Below are positions 5,747-8,774 of a stretch of 8,774 nt of DNA, in pieces (position 1 is the stretch's first letter; the number at the start of each line of letters is the position of its first letter). The DNA comes from VBAS01 sp035292525 (GTDB taxonomy: Bacteria; Bacteroidota; Bacteroidia; Chitinophagales; Chitinophagaceae). Location: positions 1-8,774 of the forward strand of contig DATDPZ010000118.1 of NCBI GenBank assembly GCA_035292525.1, read 5' to 3'. Position numbers and translations under genes: made by a program. The notes below the pieces were generated by a model, which was given only the letters and a program-made list of their open reading frames with translations, ran no database searches and had not been told where the DNA came from.

Positions 5747-6823
5747 ATGCTGTTAGAAGTTAAAAAAGAAGGTATCCTCCTTAAGAAATCAGATCTCGGC
5801 TTTGAAAATGAAGGTGTATTAAATCCTGCAGTTATCAGCGGGGACAATTGTATTCACCTTTTTTACAGGGCTGTGGCCAAAGGCAATTACTCCAGCATCG
5901 GTTACTGCAGATTAAAAGAACCCCTAGAGATTGAAGAACGATTAGACGTACCAGTTCTCTTTCCACAATCTGACTATGAATTACAAGGCGTGGAAGATCC
6001 CCGTATCGTTAGGATTGAAGATTTATATTATCTCACTTATACCGCTTACGACGGTATAAATGCGTTAGGCGCATTGGCTATATCCAAAGATTTAAAGATA
6101 TGGGAAAAGATCGGATTAATAGTACCCCAGATGACTTATGATGAGTTCAGCCGGCTGGCAGGGTCCAAAGTTACTTTGAATGAAAAATACCTTCGCTATA
6201 ATAAACACGAGGGAATTGTAGAAAACCAGGGAATAAAAGTTTATATCTGGGATAAAAATGTCATTTTCTTTCCAAGGAAAATAAATGGCATGTTGTATTT
6301 TCTGCACCGGGTAAGGCCCGATATACAGATCGTTGCAATTAATAATCTGCAGGAGCTCAGCATAGGATTCTGGCAGCATTATTTTCTCCATCTGGATGAA
6401 GCAATAGTGCTTTGCCCAAAATATGACCATGAAGTTAGTTATATAGGCGGTGGGTGCCCTCCTATAGAAACAGAACATGGCTGGCTGCTGATTTATCATG
6501 GAGTTCATGATACTTTAAAAGGTTATGTTTATTCTGCATGTGCAGCCTTACTTGATCTCCGGAATCCCCGGAAAGAGATAGCCCGTCTGCCACATCCATT
6601 GTTTGAACCAGATAAAGATTGGGAATTGGTGGGAGAGGTGAATAATGTGTGCTTCCCCACCGGTGCAATAGTTACCGGGGATACATTATATATATACTAT
6701 GGTGCGGCCGATGAACAAATTGCATGCGCCTCTATGAGTTTATCAGCATTGTTAAAGGAAATACTGCTCAATCATGACCAAACTATACCTTGTACTTCTA
6801 CTGAAATCGTTTTAACCGGATGA
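5747..6823 (+). CDS. GH130-family beta-mannoside phosphorylase/hydrolase
   Basis: This 358-residue five-bladed-propeller enzyme has the hallmarks of glycoside hydrolase family 130: GVEDPRIVRI (81-90) with the probable proton donor Asp84, FFPRKINGMLYFLHR, YIGGGCPPIETEHGWLLIYHG, and FPTGAIV with YIYYGAAD near the end. GH130 members mostly cleave beta-mannosides by phosphorolysis to give mannose 1-phosphate; some hydrolyse instead. The Lys of PRKING and the His of YHG match positions that bind phosphate in phosphorylases, which favours phosphorolysis. The remaining arginine contacts need an alignment. There is no signal peptide, so it acts in the cytoplasm. The A+T-rich 198-base spacer upstream contains no gene, and I saw no convincing promoter match in it. 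The gene is followed after 90 bases by a glycosyltransferase, suggesting a shared role in a mannose-type glycan. The exact linkage cannot be read from the sequence. Confidence 0.9.
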   Translation: MLLEVKKEGILLKKSDLGFENEGVLNPAVISGDNCIHLFYRAVAKGNYSSIGYCRLKEPLEIEERLDVPVLFPQSDYELQGVEDPRIVRIEDLYYLTYTAYDGINALGALAISKDLKIWEKIGLIVPQMTYDEFSRLAGSKVTLNEKYLRYNKHEGIVENQGIKVYIWDKNVIFFPRKINGMLYFLHRVRPDIQIVAINNLQELSIGFWQHYFLHLDEAIVLCPKYDHEVSYIGGGCPPIETEHGWLLIYHGVHDTLKGYVYSACAALLDLRNPRKEIARLPHPLFEPDKDWELVGEVNNVCFPTGAIVTGDTLYIYYGAADEQIACASMSLSALLKEILLNHDQTIPCTSTEIVLTG

Positions 6824-6913
6824 AGGGTTTTCGTTATTACGATGATGAAGAAATAGACACTGATGGTAAGTAAAAAAAGGTAGTATATTTTTCACGTTAC
6901 AAATCAGAAAAAG

Positions 6914-8774
6914 ATGAAAAAAGATTTATTAGCTCCTTACAATAATACGCTGCCAGGCAATGGTCATCAAAAAATATTGAACAAACTGACTCATGAAACG
7001 GAGGTACTAAAAAAGGATAATGAATTACCCGAAATACTATTCATTACTTCTTATCCTCCACGGGAATGCGGTATTGCAACTTTTTCGCAGGATCTGGTAC
7101 ATGCATTAAATAAACAATTCCATCATTCATTCAACATCAGCATTTGTCCGCTGGAATCAGAAAATGAAAAACATACTTACCCGGAAAAAATAAAATATAT
7201 TCTTAATACCGAACAACCAGATGCCTTTACCCGCTTAACTAAATCAATCAATGAAAATGTTGCAATCCGGATGGTATTAATTCAGCATGAGTTTGGCTTT
7301 TTTGTAAAAAAAGAAAAGGAATTCAACCTGTTTTTAGCTGCCCTCAGCAAACCGGTTATCCTTGTTTTTCATACAGTATTACCACATCCTGATGTGACAT
7401 TAAAAACAAAAGTGCAGGAAATTACTGCTGCTTCTTATTCTGTCATCGTCATGACCCATTCCTCTGCGGAGATATTGATAAAAGAATATAAAGTACCCCC
7501 CGGGAAAATTACTGTTATACCGCATGGCACACATTTAGTGCTCCACGCAGATAAAGAACAACTGAAAAACAAATATAATTTATCAGGAAAAAAACTGCTC
7601 TCCACATTTGGATTACTAAGCTCCGGGAAAAATATAGAAACTTCGCTGAAAGCAATGCCTGCAATTGTCAAAAAATATCCTGAAGTATTATTTATTATTA
7701 TTGGCAAAACTCATCCATCGGTCATGAAACAGGAAGGAGAAAAATACCGCAGTATGCTGGAGGCACTGGTAATTGAATTGCAACTGGAGCAGCATGTACA
7801 ATTTATAAATCAATTTTTACCACTTCCTGTCCTGTTGGAATATTTGCAGATGACAGATATATATTTGTTTACTTCCAAAAACCCCAACCAGGCTGTAAGC
7901 GGTACTTTTTCTTATGCTATCAGTTGTGGTTGTCCTGTAGTATCCACGCCTATTCCTCATGCACTTGAAGTGTTACGAAATGATGCAGGTCTGATTTTTG
8001 ATTTTGAAAATTCGCAACAGTTAATTGATGCGGTGATCAGTTTATTGAACGATGAACAGATGAGCAGAAATATCAGTTCGAACGGTTTGCACAGAATGGC
8101 ATCCACCGCCTGGGAAAATGCAGCCATTGCACATGCCTTACTGTTTGAAAAAATTGATGCTGATTATATTTCATTGAAGTATAATAATCCTTCCATCAAT
8201 CTGGAACATATAAAAAAAATGACAACAGGATTTGGAATCATTCAGTTTTCCAGCCTCAATCAGCCCGACATTGATTCTGGTTACACGTTAGATGATAATG
8301 CAAGAGCCATGATTGTCATGTGCCAGTATTATCAATTGACAGGTAACGAAGCAGCTTTAAAATATATTTCCATCTATCTCAATTTTATTAATCATTGCCT
8401 GCAACCTGACGGATATTTTCTGAATTATGTAAATGAAGAAAAGATTTTTACTCAACAGAATAGTTTAACCAATCTTGCCGATGCGAATGGAAGAGCCATC
8501 TGGGCATTGGGTTACTTAATATCCCTGTCTTCTTTATTACCACCGGAACTGGCAGCCACAGCCAATGCTACCATGCAAAATGCACTGGTAAATGTAAACA
8601 AAATATATTCCACCCGGGCCATGGCATTTGTGGTAAAAGGGTTGTATTACCGCTATACAATAAAAAAATCAATCAGGGGGATGTCTTTAATAAAACAATT
8701 GGCAAACCGTTTAGTACAAATGTACAGGCACGAAGCAGACAGCGAATGGAAATGGTTTGAAAGTTACCTCACTT
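6914..8774 (+). CDS. GT4-like glycosyltransferase with C-terminal helical toroid-like domain (3' truncated by window edge)
   Basis: The frame is open from ATG 6914 to the last base: 620 codons are visible and the stop lies outside. The start is well fixed, because TAG at 6881 precedes it with no other start between. Residues 40-415 form a GT-B glycosyltransferase: ILFITSYPPRECGIATF (41-57) is the N-terminal glycine-loop region, LIQHEFGFF (122-130) and VIPHGTH (201-207) follow, then TFGLLSSGKNIE (231-242) and GCPVVSTPIPHALEVL (339-354). In place of the usual GT4 EX7E acidic motif it has NPNQAVSGTFSYA (323-335). Residues from about 435 form a second, all-helical region with GYTLDDNARAM (456-466) and LADANGRAIWALG (521-533), like the alpha/alpha toroid domains attached to related transferases. 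By memory of relatives, roughly the last hundred residues are missing. It is cytoplasmic, with no signal peptide or membrane span. Pairing with GH130 suggests mannosyl transfer, but the donor is unproven. Confidence 0.88.
   Translation, partial: MKKDLLAPYNNTLPGNGHQKILNKLTHETEVLKKDNELPEILFITSYPPRECGIATFSQDLVHALNKQFHHSFNISICPLESENEKHTYPEKIKYILNTEQPDAFTRLTKSINENVAIRMVLIQHEFGFFVKKEKEFNLFLAALSKPVILVFHTVLPHPDVTLKTKVQEITAASYSVIVMTHSSAEILIKEYKVPPGKITVIPHGTHLVLHADKEQLKNKYNLSGKKLLSTFGLLSSGKNIETSLKAMPAIVKKYPEVLFIIIGKTHPSVMKQEGEKYRSMLEALVIELQLEQHVQFINQFLPLPVLLEYLQMTDIYLFTSKNPNQAVSGTFSYAISCGCPVVSTPIPHALEVLRNDAGLIFDFENSQQLIDAVISLLNDEQMSRNISSNGLHRMASTAWENAAIAHALLFEKIDADYISLKYNNPSINLEHIKKMTTGFGIIQFSSLNQPDIDSGYTLDDNARAMIVMCQYYQLTGNEAALKYISIYLNFINHCLQPDGYFLNYVNEEKIFTQQNSLTNLADANGRAIWALGYLISLSSLLPPELAATANATMQNALVNVNKIYSTRAMAFVVKGLYYRYTIKKSIRGMSLIKQLANRLVQMYRHEADSEWKWFESYLT

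Noticed and set aside
217..6913. Bacteroidota promoters of the form TTTG-N19-21-TAnnTTTG in the intergenic gaps
   Set aside because: I scanned the gaps by eye. Only partial matches appear, such as TATATTTT near 6884-6891, and none has a paired upstream element.
7435..7707. Minus-strand ORF over the glycosyltransferase
   Set aside because: The plus-strand frame is open and conserved through this region, so the reverse ORF is a shadow.

Overview
The window looks like a chromosomal segment from a member of the Bacteroidota, most likely a Chitinophagaceae-type bacterium. The evidence is the A+T-rich sequence, mostly A-rich leaders without strong Shine-Dalgarno sites, and protein families typical of that group: an MlaD/MCE-like C-terminus, a ferritin with a SYAAWAD/HAQEERNHMMK core, a small AraC-type regulator with a ferredoxin-like front end, a soluble PAS hybrid kinase, and a GH130-GT4 pair. 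The lineage is an inference from remembered family resemblance, because no search could be run. All genes I can support lie on the plus strand.

Layout. Positions 1-216 hold the last 71 codons of a probable MCE/MlaD lipid-transport protein. Positions 217-431 are non-coding and rich in inverted repeats. They lead into a 32-residue single-pass membrane micropeptide (432-530) whose start codon lies inside the 3' arm of a perfect 12-bp inverted repeat. A ferritin follows (about 553-1110). Its protein core is intact, but no ATG, GTG or TTG start exists at the conserved N-terminus. Next come an alpha/beta hydrolase with a complete Ser-Asp-His triad (1162-2016) and a two-helix membrane protein (2135-2356).

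Positions 2428-5548 form a signalling operon. A 20-bp near-perfect dyad sits just in front of an AGGAG ribosome binding site. Then come an AraC-type regulator (2462-3103, probably starting at CTG), a 667-residue cytosolic hybrid kinase with PAS, HisKA, HATPase, REC and HPt domains (3114-5117, starting at TTG), and a stand-alone receiver protein (5114-5548) that overlaps the kinase gene by ATGA. Together they contain every element of a His-Asp-His-Asp phosphorelay. The AraC protein is the only DNA-binding component present.

After a 198-base A+T-rich spacer comes a carbohydrate pair: a GH130-family mannoside phosphorylase/hydrolase (5747-6823), and a GT4-like glycosyltransferase carrying a C-terminal helical toroid-like domain (6914 to the window end, truncated by the edge). 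The pair probably builds or turns over a mannose-type glycan, but the product cannot be read from the sequence.

I saw no tRNA, rRNA, CRISPR array, insertion sequence or phage gene. The points most worth checking are the ferritin without a normal start codon, the structured leader that buries the micropeptide start, the dyad and CTG start of the AraC gene, and the missing EX7E motif in the glycosyltransferase.
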